Shown here piece after piece: positions 43,676-52,997 of a stretch of DNA of 64,000 nucleotides. The position numbers and the translations under genes were made by a program. How positions within the stretch are numbered: the first letter of the stretch is position 1; every line of letters begins with the position of its first letter. The notes beneath the pieces are model-generated. The model did not search any database and was not told the origin of the DNA. It saw only the letters and a list, made by a program, of their open reading frames with translations. This stretch comes from Betaproteobacteria bacterium (GTDB taxonomy: Bacteria > Pseudomonadota > Gammaproteobacteria > Burkholderiales > Rhodocyclaceae), in NCBI GenBank assembly GCA_016208425.1, contig JACQYA010000068.1, positions 1 through 64,000 of the forward strand. The letters are read 5' to 3'.

Positions 43676-45700
43676 TTAGTGCGGTGCGCCAGCCTTGAAC
43701 AGCTTGGACTTGTCGACCAGGTCGACGTGCTTGCGCTTGAAGCAAGTCCACTTGTGGGTGTTCTTGTCGTAGATCGAGTTCACGAAGCAGTGCCAGTTTT
43801 CCTCATCGACGAAGTTCTTGTCGGTGCGGTAGTAGAAGCCCGGGTAACGGGATTCTTCGCGGAACTGGATGTGCTTCATGTGGGCTTCGGCAGTCAGGAT
43901 GCGGTGGTAGTTTTCCCACGCGCGCAGCAGTTCGTGCAGATCCTTGGCGCGCATCTTGCGGGAGTCTTCCTTGAGCATTTCCAGCTTCTCTTCGGCGACT
44001 GCCAGCATCTTGTCGTTGGTGTTGTAGTACGTGGCAACACCGGCAACATACTCGTCCATGATCTTCTGCAGGCGGAACTGCAGCATCTTGGGCGTGATGT
44101 AGTTGGGGTTGACGTCGATCGCGGTGGTGTAGTCCTTGAACTCGAGGAAGTTGCGCACCGGCTTCCAGATCGCTTCGGCGATCTGTTCGTTGGTCTCTTC
44201 CATTTCGGGAACGTAATCGGCGTTGTCGAGCACGTATTTGACCATCGACTTGGCGGCCAGACGGCCTTCGGTGTGCGAACCGGACGAGAACTTGTGACCG
44301 GAAGCGCCAACGCCGTCGCCGGCGGTGAACAGGCCATTGACTGTGGTCATCGAGCGATAGCCCCAGTTCCAGCCCTTCGGCAGGTGTGCGGGGACTTCGT
44401 ACTCTTCCGTGGTCGGGGCACCGACATCGGTTGGGCCGGAGACCCAAATGCCGCAGCAGCCGGAGTGCGAGCCGAGCAGGTAGGGCTCGGTCGGCATCAG
44501 TTCGGACATTTTCTTCTCGGGTTCGATGTTCTCGCCCACCCAGACGCCGCACTGGCCGATACACATGTCGAGGAAGTCTTCCCAAGCCTCGGCTTCGAGG
44601 TGCTTGACTTCTTTCGGCGTCAGGGTTTCGCGCAGCTTGGCGAGCGCCGTGACGGTGTCCATATAGATCGGGCCGCGACCTTCCTTCATCTCCTTGAGCA
44701 TCAGGTGGTTGCGCAGGCAGGAAGCGGGAACGGCGGCCTGACCGTAAGGCGGGTAGTCGTTCAGCATTTCCTTGTTCTTGACCATGTAGTTCTCGCCGTA
44801 GGCGTTGGTCGCCTGCGCCTTGAAGAGCAGGAACCAGGCGCCGACCGGGCCGTAACCGTCCTTGAAGCGGGCCGGAACGAAGCGGTTTTCCATCAGGGTC
44901 AGTTCGGCGCCGGCCTCGGCAGCCATCGCGTAGGTCGAACCGGCGTTCCACACCGGATACCAGGCGCGACCCTGGCCTTCGCCGACCGAGCGCGGGCGGA
45001 ACAGGTTGACGCAGCCACCGGCGGCCAGCATGACGGCCTTGGCCTTGTAGATGTAGATCTTGTTCTCGCGAACCGAGAAACCGGCGGCGCCGGCGATGCG
45101 GGAGGGGTCGTTCTTGTCGTTGATGAGGTGAACGATGAACACGCGCTCCTGGATGCGGTCGAGGCCGAGCGCCTTCTTGGCGGCTTCGGCAACGATCCAC
45201 TTGTAGGATTCGCCGTTAATCATGATCTGCCACTTGCCCGAACGCACTGGTTGACCACCGTCCTTCAGCAGCGGCAGGCCTTCCTTGATCGACTCGGCGC
45301 CGTCGTGGCGCACGCCGTCGGCGTCGGTCTTCCAGATCGGCAGACCCCATTCTTCGAACAGGTGCACGGAGTCGTCGACGTTGCGGCCCAAGTCGTAGGT
45401 CAGATCGTCGCGGGTGATGCCCATCAGGTCGTTGGAGACCATGCGGGCGTAGTCGGCGGGGTCTTGCTTGTCGCCGATGTAGGTGTTGATCGCGGACAGA
45501 CCCTGCGCCACGGCGCCGGAGCGATCCATCGCGGCCTTGTCGACCAGCTTGATCTTCAGTTCCTTGCCGGTTTCGGCCTTCAGAGCTTCGGCCCAGCGCA
45601 TCATTTCGTAAGCCGTACCGCAGCAGGCCATGCCGCCGCCGATCAGCAGGATGTCCAACTCTTCGTGGACGATTTCGGGTTGGTCAAAAGTTCCAGACAT
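43676..45700 (-). CDS. aprA: Adenylylsulfate reductase alpha subunit
   Basis: 674 residues. Starts MSGTFDQPEIVHEELDILLI, with the FAD motif IGGGMACCGTAYEMM, then KLVDKAAMDRSGAVAQGLSA and AAGGCVNLFRPRSVGEGQGR. C-terminal features include TEGRLAAKSMVKYVLDN and SRYPGFYYRTDKNFVD. AprA binds FAD and, in sulfur oxidisers, makes APS from sulfite and AMP in the cytoplasm, passing electrons to AprB. Slightly longer than typical AprA (about 620-660), with no sign of disruption. It follows aprB by 21 bp. Confidence 0.96.
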   Translation of the reverse strand: MSGTFDQPEIVHEELDILLIGGGMACCGTAYEMMRWAEALKAETGKELKIKLVDKAAMDRSGAVAQGLSAINTYIGDKQDPADYARMVSNDLMGITRDDLTYDLGRNVDDSVHLFEEWGLPIWKTDADGVRHDGAESIKEGLPLLKDGGQPVRSGKWQIMINGESYKWIVAEAAKKALGLDRIQERVFIVHLINDKNDPSRIAGAAGFSVRENKIYIYKAKAVMLAAGGCVNLFRPRSVGEGQGRAWYPVWNAGSTYAMAAEAGAELTLMENRFVPARFKDGYGPVGAWFLLFKAQATNAYGENYMVKNKEMLNDYPPYGQAAVPASCLRNHLMLKEMKEGRGPIYMDTVTALAKLRETLTPKEVKHLEAEAWEDFLDMCIGQCGVWVGENIEPEKKMSELMPTEPYLLGSHSGCCGIWVSGPTDVGAPTTEEYEVPAHLPKGWNWGYRSMTTVNGLFTAGDGVGASGHKFSSGSHTEGRLAAKSMVKYVLDNADYVPEMEETNEQIAEAIWKPVRNFLEFKDYTTAIDVNPNYITPKMLQFRLQKIMDEYVAGVATYYNTNDKMLAVAEEKLEMLKEDSRKMRAKDLHELLRAWENYHRILTAEAHMKHIQFREESRYPGFYYRTDKNFVDEENWHCFVNSIYDKNTHKWTCFKRKHVDLVDKSKLFKAGAPH

Positions 45701-45721
45701 TTTCTATTCCTCGAAAAAAGA

Positions 45722-46195
45722 TTACTTGCGGATCAATTCGGCGGGGTTGCCGGCGCGGAAACCACCCATCATATCCTTGGTGAACACGCCTTCGGCGGTC
45801 AGCTCGGACATCTTCGGCATCGGCTTGTTGCCGTACGGGTCGATGGAACCCTCGGTCGTCGTGCGGATCGGGAACTTGAAGCGCTTCATGTTGCCGTTAC
45901 GGAACTTGATCGTCCACATGATCGAGTCGGAGCCGCGCATCGGTTGCACGGAGCCGCCCAGCGGCACGACGTCGGCGTAATGCCGGACTTCGATCGCGCT
46001 CTGCGGGCAGATCTTGACGCAGGAGTAGCACTCCCAGCACTGCTCCGGCTCCTGGTTGAACGCCTTCATGGCATGGCCGGTCTCGGAACCGTCCCGGTCT
46101 AGTTTCATCAGGTTATGCGGGCAGATGTACATGCAAGCGGTCTTGTCTTGACCCTTACAGCCATCGCATTTCTCGGTTCTCACGTAGGTTGGCAT
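45722..46195 (-). CDS. aprB: Adenylylsulfate reductase beta subunit
   Basis: 157 residues from ATG 46195 with AAGGAG upstream. Two [4Fe-4S] motifs: RTEKCDGCKGQDKTACMYIC-P (residues about 6-25) and CWECYSCVKICPQSAIEV (about 53-70). The C-terminal 50-residue tail wraps the alpha subunit. It is the electron-transfer subunit between AprA FAD and the Qmo complex. Sits between sat and aprA, the usual sat-aprBA order. Confidence 0.96.
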   Translation of the reverse strand: MPTYVRTEKCDGCKGQDKTACMYICPHNLMKLDRDGSETGHAMKAFNQEPEQCWECYSCVKICPQSAIEVRHYADVVPLGGSVQPMRGSDSIMWTIKFRNGNMKRFKFPIRTTTEGSIDPYGNKPMPKMSELTAEGVFTKDMMGGFRAGNPAELIRK

Positions 46196-46279
46196 GACTA
46201 CTTACTCCTTTGTTGTGGTGGAATTAAAAACAATAAAACTAACTCTGGTTTTCCGGCGCCGGTACCGCGCGCCGGAAGA

Positions 46280-46302
46280 GTGACGGCTGTGTCAGCCGTC
46301 AC
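46280..46302. other. Perfect hairpin at the sat/aprB junction
   Basis: GTGACGGCTG-tgt-CAGCCGTCAC straddles the sat stop codon. A second, GC-rich inverted repeat (CCGGCGC...GCGCCGG, 46253-46275) follows in transcription order, then an AT-rich stretch. The pair may partly end transcription after sat or stabilise the mRNA ends between sat and aprBA. Confidence 0.5.
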
Positions 46303-47471
46303 TTGTCGAGTCCGGCGTAGTACTCGCGCAGAATCTCGAGAACCTCCTTGCGGCTGAACTCGGCCGGGACTTCGGCGCCTTCGGATAGCGACTTGCGCAA
46401 CTGCGTCCCCGATACTTGCAGGCGGTCGGCGTCGTCGTGCGGGCAGGTACGGCCGGAAGCCATGCCGCCGCATTTGTAGCACCAGAAGGAAATATCGATC
46501 TTCATCGCTTCCGTCTGCAACGCGCCCTTCGGCACGTGGTCGAAGATTTGATGCGCGTCGAACGGCCCGTAATAGCTGCCGACGCCGGCATGGTCGCGGC
46601 CGACGATCTGGTGCGAGCAGCCGTAGTTCTGGCGGAACACCGCGTGCAGCAGCGCCTCGCGCGGGCCGGCGTAGCGCATGTCCAGCGGATAACCGGCCTG
46701 AATGACGGTCTTCTTGACGAAGTAGTTCTCGGTCAGCGTGGAAATGGCTTTGGCGCGCACTTCGGCGGGAATATCGCCGGGCTTCAGATTGCCGAGCAGC
46801 GAGTGGATCAGAACGCCATCGCAGGTCTCGATGGCGATCTTGGCCAGATACTCGTGCGAACGGTGCATCGGGTTGCGGGTCTGGAAAGCGGCAACCTTGC
46901 TCCAGCCCATCGCCTCGAATTGCGCGCGCGTCTGCCGTGGCGACATGAAAAGATCGCCGTATTTTTCCGGAAAATCGCTTTGCGACAAGACCTTGACCGG
47001 GCCGGCCAGGTTGATTTCGCCCTGTTCCATCACCAGCTTGACGCCGGGGTGCTTGGGGTCGGTCGTCTTGAACACGGTGGCGCATTCGTGCGCCTTGTCG
47101 ATCGAGTATTTCTCGGTAACCCGCATCGTCGCCAAGATCGAGCCGTCATCCGGGTCGGTCAGCGCGATGTCGCTTCCGATCGCTATCGCGTCGGCTGTCT
47201 TCTGGTCGGCCGAAAGCGTGATGGGGATCGGCCAGAACAGGCCGTTCGCCATTTTCATCCCATCGCACACTCCCGCCCAATCGGCGTGCGACATGAAGCC
47301 TTCCAGCGGCGTGAAACCGCCGATACCGAGCATGATAAGGTCGCCCTTCTCGCGCGAGCTGACGCGGATCTTGGGCAGACCGGCAGCGCGCGCCAGTTCG
47401 GCGGCGAGCGCGTCGCCTTCGAGCAGCAATTCCAGCAGGCCGCGCCCGCCATGTGGTTCAACTAGTGCCAT
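46299..47471 (-). CDS. sat: Dissimilatory-type ATP sulfurylase (Sat)
   Basis: 390 residues. The PUA-like N-terminal domain leads to the catalytic motifs [13 protein letters not shown] and [16 protein letters not shown]-terminal Cys-rich stretch [15 protein letters not shown] is characteristic of the dissimilatory Sat type. Running towards oxidation it converts APS plus pyrophosphate to sulfate and ATP (substrate-level phosphorylation). ATG 47471 is preceded by AGGAGG and by a second ATG (47479) whose frame ends after five codons; I chose 47471. Confidence 0.95.
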   Translation of the reverse strand: MALVEPHGGRGLLELLLEGDALAAELARAAGLPKIRVSSREKGDLIMLGIGGFTPLEGFMSHADWAGVCDGMKMANGLFWPIPITLSADQKTADAIAIGSDIALTDPDDGSILATMRVTEKYSIDKAHECATVFKTTDPKHPGVKLVMEQGEINLAGPVKVLSQSDFPEKYGDLFMSPRQTRAQFEAMGWSKVAAFQTRNPMHRSHEYLAKIAIETCDGVLIHSLLGNLKPGDIPAEVRAKAISTLTENYFVKKTVIQAGYPLDMRYAGPREALLHAVFRQNYGCSHQIVGRDHAGVGSYYGPFDAHQIFDHVPKGALQTEAMKIDISFWCYKCGGMASGRTCPHDDADRLQVSGTQLRKSLSEGAEVPAEFSRKEVLEILREYYAGLDK

Positions 47472-47612
47472 AGTGCCATTTCCTCCTTGTTTAGAGTCCT
47501 TTGTTCGCGATCTGGTGTAAGCGCGTCGCCGGTTCTCACATCGTTTAAATATAAGTATAAACTTTTAAAGCATGTCGTACGAGAGCAACAGTTTCCTTGA
47601 CGTATCATAAAT
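47472..47612 (-). promoter_or_regulatory. AT-rich promoter region of sat-aprBA
   Basis: Contains an inverted repeat GTTTA-N10-TAAAC (47544-47563) in an otherwise GC-rich genome, about 75 bp before the sat start. A likely RNA polymerase or regulator site. I could not assign clean -35/-10 hexamers with confidence. Confidence 0.35.
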
Positions 47613-48593
47613 TCAGGTCACGGCCTGGTAGTAAATGTTCTGCGGGTGGTTCGCCTGCGCGAAAAAGAACCACCGTTCGGCGAGCAGCCCCGGGTATTGT
47701 ACGGCGAAGGCGAGCGGCAACGCCTCAGGCACGTTGGCCCACAGCCCGGCCGCCAGCATCAGGGCCGGCAGAACGAAGGCGGCCAGGAGGAACCCCCACT
47801 TGACCGAGCGCAGCACGGACGGTGACTTGCCATGAAAAAATTCGCGCGTGTTGAATGCTCCGCCCAAGAATCCCGACGATTTTTGCACGATCTGGGGATG
47901 TTTGATGCCGATGGCCGTTTGTACCGTCGATTTTGGCTTCAACCGCCGGTTGCGGGCTAGCGAGGCGCTGCGGCTGACCAACCCGAGCAGCGTGATGATG
48001 AAGGCCCAGGCCGCAAAAAACCGCATGAGTTCCGGCGCGCCGGAAGCGGCGAATGTTGCCGCGAGCGAGAACCCGGACGCGCCGCCGAGCAGGATGGTGT
48101 TGATGACGGTGAGCGGGCTGTGCCATTCGCGCAGGAACGGCAGGGATGCGTAAATCATCGCGGTACAGACGAAGAGCGCAAACGCCAGGATCGTGCCGAT
48201 GGCGCCGAGAACGACCGAAGCGTCGATGACGACGCCGGATTCGAGGGTAGCGAGCACCAGCTTCCAGCCCCCAAGATGAGCCAGACCATAGAGAAAGATC
48301 GCGCCCATGAAGGCCGGCAAAACGATCACTTCCCGGGACAACCACGAGGTACGCCACTTTGCGGCCGAACGCCAAGCGCGTTCGGGCCGGCCGAGGTGGA
48401 AGAATGAGGCGAGCAGGCCACCGGTCAGGAAGACCAGTGCGACCAGGCTGCCGTGCGCGTAGAAGGTGTGTTCGTTCTGCTGCGGCAGCAAGCCGAACAG
48501 GACGTACGACTGTGCCGTGAACAGCGCCAGAAACAGACCCTGCGCGGCGCCGATGAGCGTGGTTAGAAAGATGACGGAGAAGGCGGGTTTCAT
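47613..48593 (-). CDS. soeC: SoeC, membrane anchor of sulfite-oxidising complex (DmsC type)
   Basis: 326 residues, about eight transmembrane segments. Typical DmsC features: LIGAAQGLFLALFTAQSYV, FYAHGSLVALVFLTGGLLAS, FFHLGRPERAWR and SWLSREVI. It binds quinone and anchors the SoeAB dimer to the inner membrane. Transcribed after soeA and soeB (12 bp gap), so it forms the soeABC operon. A DMSO or polysulfide reductase anchor is possible on fold alone, but the sulfur context favours sulfite oxidation. Confidence 0.85.
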   Translation of the reverse strand: MKPAFSVIFLTTLIGAAQGLFLALFTAQSYVLFGLLPQQNEHTFYAHGSLVALVFLTGGLLASFFHLGRPERAWRSAAKWRTSWLSREVIVLPAFMGAIFLYGLAHLGGWKLVLATLESGVVIDASVVLGAIGTILAFALFVCTAMIYASLPFLREWHSPLTVINTILLGGASGFSLAATFAASGAPELMRFFAAWAFIITLLGLVSRSASLARNRRLKPKSTVQTAIGIKHPQIVQKSSGFLGGAFNTREFFHGKSPSVLRSVKWGFLLAAFVLPALMLAAGLWANVPEALPLAFAVQYPGLLAERWFFFAQANHPQNIYYQAVT

Positions 48594-48605
48594 GGTTCTT
48601 GTCGC

Positions 48606-49337
48606 TTACCAGGACATCACGTCGTCGAGCGACGGTTCCGACTTTGCCGGCTTGGGCAACAGGCCGTCGATCTTCAACGGATTGTCGGCGCGCTGCAGCT
48701 CGTCCTTGTGGATGTGCAGGGCGGTCTTGCGCCTGGGCAGGTAGTGGTTCGACGGATAGGTTCCCCACTCGGGCATCAGGGGGTAGCCAGCGCTCTCGCG
48801 GATGGCGACCGAGACGGGCGAATCGGGGTCGTGAATGTCTCCGAAGATCCGCGCGCTGGTCGGGCAGGCGAGGACGCAGGCGGGTTTTCTTTCGTTTTCG
48901 GCGAGCGCGGTATCGTAGATCCGGTCGACGCACAGCGTGCATTTCGTCATCACCCGCCGGCTCTCGTCAAACTCGCGAGCGCCGTAAGGACAGGCCCAGG
49001 AGCAGTACTTGCAGCCGATACACTTGTCGTAGTCGACGAGGACGATACCGTCGTCCGCGCGCTTGTAGCTCGCCCCGGTCGGGCATACCGGCACGCACGG
49101 CGGCTCCTCGCAATGCAGGCAGGACTTGGGGAAATGCACCGTCTGCGTATTCGGGTACTTTCCGACCTCGAAAGTCTGTACGCGGTTGAAGAAGGTGCCG
49201 GTCGGATCGGCGCCGTAGGGGTTGAAGTCGGCGAGCGGGCCGGCCGAGCCGGAGGTGTTCCACTGCTTGCAGTTGGTGACGCAAGCGTGACAGCCGACAC
49301 AGACATTGAGGTCGATGACCAGTGCGAGCTGGGTCAT
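48606..49337 (-). CDS. soeB: SoeB, ferredoxin-like iron-sulfur subunit
   Basis: 243 residues from ATG 49337, overlapping the soeA stop by four bases. Four [4Fe-4S] motifs are visible: CVGCHACVTNCKQWN (residue about 13), CLHCEEPPCVPVCP, CIGCKYCSWACPYG and CTLCVDRIYD plus CVLACP. It moves electrons between the molybdopterin subunit and SoeC. The C-terminal YLPRRKTALHIH tail is family-typical. Confidence 0.9.
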   Translation of the reverse strand: MTQLALVIDLNVCVGCHACVTNCKQWNTSGSAGPLADFNPYGADPTGTFFNRVQTFEVGKYPNTQTVHFPKSCLHCEEPPCVPVCPTGASYKRADDGIVLVDYDKCIGCKYCSWACPYGAREFDESRRVMTKCTLCVDRIYDTALAENERKPACVLACPTSARIFGDIHDPDSPVSVAIRESAGYPLMPEWGTYPSNHYLPRRKTALHIHKDELQRADNPLKIDGLLPKPAKSEPSLDDVMSW

Positions 49338-52252
49338 TTGCGCCGCCCTTTGCCCGCAAAATAGGCGAGCCAGCCCGGATTCTTTACCGCCGTGCCCGGC
49401 GCCGCAGGCACTGCCTGGAACTGCGGCCAAGTGCTTGCCGGTTCGCCGGGCTCGGCCTTGTAAATGCGCACCCGCACATCGAACCAGGCGGCTTGCCCGG
49501 TAATCGGGTCGGAATTGGAAATGGGTTCGGCCGATGCCGTCCCCGGCAACTCTTCCGAAATCAGGTGGTTGAGCAGAAAACCGCGCTGCGATTCGTTGGC
49601 GTCGGCGTCGAGATGCCACGCGCCGGCCGCCTTGCCGATCGCGTTCCAAGTCCACACGGTGCCCGGCTCGACGGCTTCGGAGTACTTGGCGAGACAACGC
49701 ACCTTGCCCCATTGCGACTCGACCCACATCCAGCCGCCATCGTCGATGCCCTGCGCGCTCGCCGTCTGCGGGTTGACGTAGAGGTGGTTGTGGCTGTGGA
49801 TCTGGCGCAGCCAGGCGTTTTGGGAATCCCACGAGTGGTACATCGCCATCGGGCGCTGCGTGATTGCGCTGAGCGGGTATTTGGTGCAGTCGGTCTTCTG
49901 CGCTTCGAGCGGCTCGTAGTAGAACGGCAGCGGGTCGAAATATTCGGCGATATTCTTCTTTAAGTGTTCCGGTGGCTTGCGGGAAATGCCCTTCCCCTGG
50001 GCGGCCAGACGGAATTTCTGCAACACCTCCGAATAGAGGTGAATCAGGATCGGTTCGGCGTAGCGGGTGATCCGGCTGCGCTGCGACCACTCCAGATAGC
50101 CCTTGTTCCAGTTGCGCATGTACTGGTACGACGGCGGTAGCTTGTGGTGGTACACGCAGTTGTTCTGCGCGTACATTTCCCACTGGCGCGGGTTCGGTTC
50201 GCCGCGCATGAACTTTTCGCCGCCCTTGCCGCGCCAGCCGGCCAGGAAACCGATCCCGGAACCGGTATCGGTTTCGTAATTGACGATGAAGTCGGGGTAG
50301 TCGCGGAATTTTCGGGTGCCGTCGGGGCGTACGAAAGCCGGCAGGTTCAAGCGTCCGGCCAGCTCGATCAGCACTTCCTGAAACGGTTTGCACTGGCCGG
50401 TGGGCGGCACCACCGGAATGCGTATCGAGTCTACCGGGCCGTCGAATTCGGAAATCGGCCGGTCGAGCATCGACATCACGTCGTGGCGTTCGAGATAGGT
50501 GGTGTCGGGCAGCACCAGGTCGGCGAACGCCGTCATTTCCGACTGGAACGCATCGCAGACGGCGATGAAGGGGATTTTGTATTCGCCGTCTTCCCCTTTA
50601 TCGTTCAGCATCTGGCGCACTTCAGACGTGTTCATGGTCGAGTTCCAGGCCATGTTCGCCATGAAGATCATCAGCGTGTCGATCGGGTAGGGGTCGCCGC
50701 GCCAGGCGTTGGTGATGACGTTATGCATCAGGCCGTGCACGGAGAGCGGGTATTCCCACGAGAACGCCTTGTCGATGCGCACCGGCCTGCCTTCGTCGTC
50801 GACGAAAAGATCGTCCGGCTCGGACGGCCAACCCAGCGCCAGGCCGTCGAGCGGCGTGTTGGGCCTGACGCCGAGCGGCGTGTTCGGCGTCTTTGCGCAC
50901 GGCGGAATCGGGCGCGGGAAGGGCGCCTTGTGGCGGAATCCGCCGGGCCGGTCTATCGTGCCGAGCAGCGACATCAGGATGGCCAGCGAACGGATGGTGT
51001 GGAACCCGTTAGAGTGTGCCGCCAGCCCGCGCATCGCGTGGAAGGCGACCGGGTTGCCGCTAACGGTATCGTGTTCCTTGCCCCAGGAGTCAGTCCAGGC
51101 GATCGGCAGCTCGATCTTCTGGTCGCGCGCGGTGACGCCCATTTCGTGCGCCAGGCGACGAATCGTTTCGACGGGAATGCCGGTGATGCCGGAGGCCCAT
51201 TCGGCGGTGTAGCTTTCCACCCTTTCCTTCAACAGCTGGAATGCCGGTTTCACCGGCGTACCGTCGGAAAGCGCGAACTCGCCGATCAGCAGCGGGTCGC
51301 TGCCTTCGGCGTGCGAAAGCACCGGGCGGTTGCTTGCGCGATCCCACCACAGCTTGTTCTGCGGGTCGAAACAGCCTTCCTCCTCGGGCACCTCGGTACG
51401 CACGAACATGCCGAATTCGTCGTTGGCCCCGTTCATGTTCACCAGCTCGCCGGCGTTGGTGTAGCGCACCAGAAATTCGCGGTCGAACAGGCCGAGCGCG
51501 ATGATTTCGTGGATCAGCGCGAGCAGCAGCGCGCCGTCGGTACCCGGCCGGATCGGCACCCACTCGTCGGCAATCGCCGAATAGCCGGTGCGCACCGGGT
51601 TGATCGAAATGAAACGGCCTCCGTTGCGCTTGAATTTCGACAGCGCGATCTTCATCGGGTTGGAGTGATGGTCTTCGGCGGTGCCGATCATCACGAACAG
51701 CTTGGCGCGGTCGAGATCCGGCCCGCCGAACTCCCAGAACGAGCCGCCTATCGTGTAAATCATCCCGGCCGCCATGTTGACCGAGCAGAAGCCGCCATGC
51801 GCCGCATAGTTCGGGGTGCCGAACTGGCGGGCGAACAGCCCGGTCAGCGCCTGCATCTGGTCGCGACCGGTGAACAGGGCGAATTTTTTGGGGTCGGTAG
51901 CGCGTATGTGGCGCAGCCGCTCGGCGAGCAGGGAGAAGGCTTCCTCCCAGCTTATTGGCTCGAATTCGCCCGCGCCGCGCTCGCTGCCGGCCTTGCGGCG
52001 CAGAGGTTGCGTCAGGCGCGCCGGAGAATATTGCTTCATGATGCCCGACGATCCTTTGGCGCAAATGACGCCATGGTTCAGCGGGTGATCCGGGTTTCCC
52101 TCGATATAACGCACTTCGCCGTCGCGCAGATGCACGCGAATGCCGCAACGGCAGGCGCACATGTAGCATGTGGTGCTGCGCGTCTCGACGCTTTTCGCCG
52201 ACGTGGGGCGCGCGAGCGGGTCATGGATTGGCGGCGAAGAAATAGATCTCAA
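49334..52252 (-). CDS. soeA: SoeA, molybdopterin oxidoreductase (sulfite dehydrogenase type)
   Basis: 972 residues, close to SoeA of purple sulfur bacteria. N-terminal [4Fe-4S] motif CYMCACRCGIRV with a fourth Cys in NHGVICAKG. Bis-MGD-binding stretches include FALFTGRDQMQALTGLFARQ, GGFCSVNMAAG and MIGTAEDHHSNPMK, with the C-terminal dinucleotide-binding domain AQGIDDGGWMWVES. No Tat signal is visible, so the enzyme faces the cytoplasm, as known for SoeA. It oxidises sulfite to sulfate with quinone as final acceptor. First gene of soeABC. Tetrathionate or polysulfide reductase are weaker alternatives. Confidence 0.88.
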   Translation of the reverse strand: MRSISSPPIHDPLARPTSAKSVETRSTTCYMCACRCGIRVHLRDGEVRYIEGNPDHPLNHGVICAKGSSGIMKQYSPARLTQPLRRKAGSERGAGEFEPISWEEAFSLLAERLRHIRATDPKKFALFTGRDQMQALTGLFARQFGTPNYAAHGGFCSVNMAAGMIYTIGGSFWEFGGPDLDRAKLFVMIGTAEDHHSNPMKIALSKFKRNGGRFISINPVRTGYSAIADEWVPIRPGTDGALLLALIHEIIALGLFDREFLVRYTNAGELVNMNGANDEFGMFVRTEVPEEEGCFDPQNKLWWDRASNRPVLSHAEGSDPLLIGEFALSDGTPVKPAFQLLKERVESYTAEWASGITGIPVETIRRLAHEMGVTARDQKIELPIAWTDSWGKEHDTVSGNPVAFHAMRGLAAHSNGFHTIRSLAILMSLLGTIDRPGGFRHKAPFPRPIPPCAKTPNTPLGVRPNTPLDGLALGWPSEPDDLFVDDEGRPVRIDKAFSWEYPLSVHGLMHNVITNAWRGDPYPIDTLMIFMANMAWNSTMNTSEVRQMLNDKGEDGEYKIPFIAVCDAFQSEMTAFADLVLPDTTYLERHDVMSMLDRPISEFDGPVDSIRIPVVPPTGQCKPFQEVLIELAGRLNLPAFVRPDGTRKFRDYPDFIVNYETDTGSGIGFLAGWRGKGGEKFMRGEPNPRQWEMYAQNNCVYHHKLPPSYQYMRNWNKGYLEWSQRSRITRYAEPILIHLYSEVLQKFRLAAQGKGISRKPPEHLKKNIAEYFDPLPFYYEPLEAQKTDCTKYPLSAITQRPMAMYHSWDSQNAWLRQIHSHNHLYVNPQTASAQGIDDGGWMWVESQWGKVRCLAKYSEAVEPGTVWTWNAIGKAAGAWHLDADANESQRGFLLNHLISEELPGTASAEPISNSDPITGQAAWFDVRVRIYKAEPGEPASTWPQFQAVPAAPGTAVKNPGWLAYFAGKGRRK

Positions 52253-52466
52253 GTGGTAATGTCGCTATTCTGGAGCAAAAAAATCCCCGTCTGGCGATGG
52301 CTGCCGATAGAAGCAGCCGATTTTATCGCCCGACGGAGTGTTGCTCAATGTTGGTGCGGTTCGGTGTGTCGAAGGTATCGCCGGCTATCGGTCGGGCAGA
52401 CAAAGCGCCAAGCCGGTTCCGACGCATACTGATCCGCGTCGCCGGAACCGGCCTGGCGCCTGTCGT

Positions 52467-52937
52467 TCAGATGTAAAGGCAAACGTTGGTGTCGCCGGCA
52501 AAGCCCAAGAAGGCGGCCGCTCCCGCGTATTCCGTTTCGTCGATGAAATCCTTTTTGTCGAATTCGAACAGGTCGACCGTCATCTGGCAGGCGATCATTT
52601 TTACGTCGCATTCGATGCAGGTGTCGCGCAGTTCCTTGAGCGAGGCGACGCCCTTGTCGGCCATTTTCTTTTTCATCATCATGGTCGCCATCGCCTCCAT
52701 GCCGGGCAGCGCCTGAACCAGCACCGGCATGTCGACCGGCATCGGCATCGCCGGGTTGGCCAGCGGGCTGATCTTGATGTCGCTCAGGTCTTTGCGCAGG
52801 AGCTGCAGGCCGTAAAAGGTGAAAAATATCTGGACTTCCCATCCGAGCGCGGCAGCGGTGGAGGCGAGGATAAACGGCGGATAGCCCCAGTCCAAGGTGC
52901 CCTTGGTGGCAATGATGGCCATTTTCTTATTGCTCAC
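52467..52937 (-). CDS. DsrE-family sulfur-relay protein (DsrE2-like)
   Basis: 156 residues from GTG 52937 with AAGGAG upstream. KKMAIIATKGTLDWGYPPFI and TFYGLQLLRKD define the DsrE/DrsH fold; CIECDVKMIACQMTVDLFEF carries the Cys residues likely to hold persulfide. A weakly hydrophobic middle segment (VLVQALPGMEAMATMMMKKK) resembles the DsrE2 type. DsrE-type proteins accept sulfur from TusA in the cytoplasm. Encoded 60 bp after tusA; the pair is widespread in sulfur oxidisers, usually with a rhodanese, which is absent here. Confidence 0.85.
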   Translation of the reverse strand: MSNKKMAIIATKGTLDWGYPPFILASTAAALGWEVQIFFTFYGLQLLRKDLSDIKISPLANPAMPMPVDMPVLVQALPGMEAMATMMMKKKMADKGVASLKELRDTCIECDVKMIACQMTVDLFEFDKKDFIDETEYAGAAAFLGFAGDTNVCLYI

Positions 52938-52997
52938 GATTTCTCCTTATACGTGTCCTGAATCGGCGTTGGGGTGACAACCGGTGCGTCGCGAGGC

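Noticed and set aside
43679-46102. 807-codon plus-strand ORF opposite aprA/aprB
   Set aside because: Antisense shadow of highly conserved aprBA.
47613-52252. Assignment of the molybdoenzyme as DMSO or tetrathionate reductase
   Set aside because: The missing Tat signal, the 972-residue size, the DmsC-type anchor and the sat-apr neighbourhood fit SoeABC better, although this rests on context.
50144-52432. 762-codon plus-strand ORF opposite soeA
   Set aside because: Antisense to the molybdopterin subunit; no recognisable domain.
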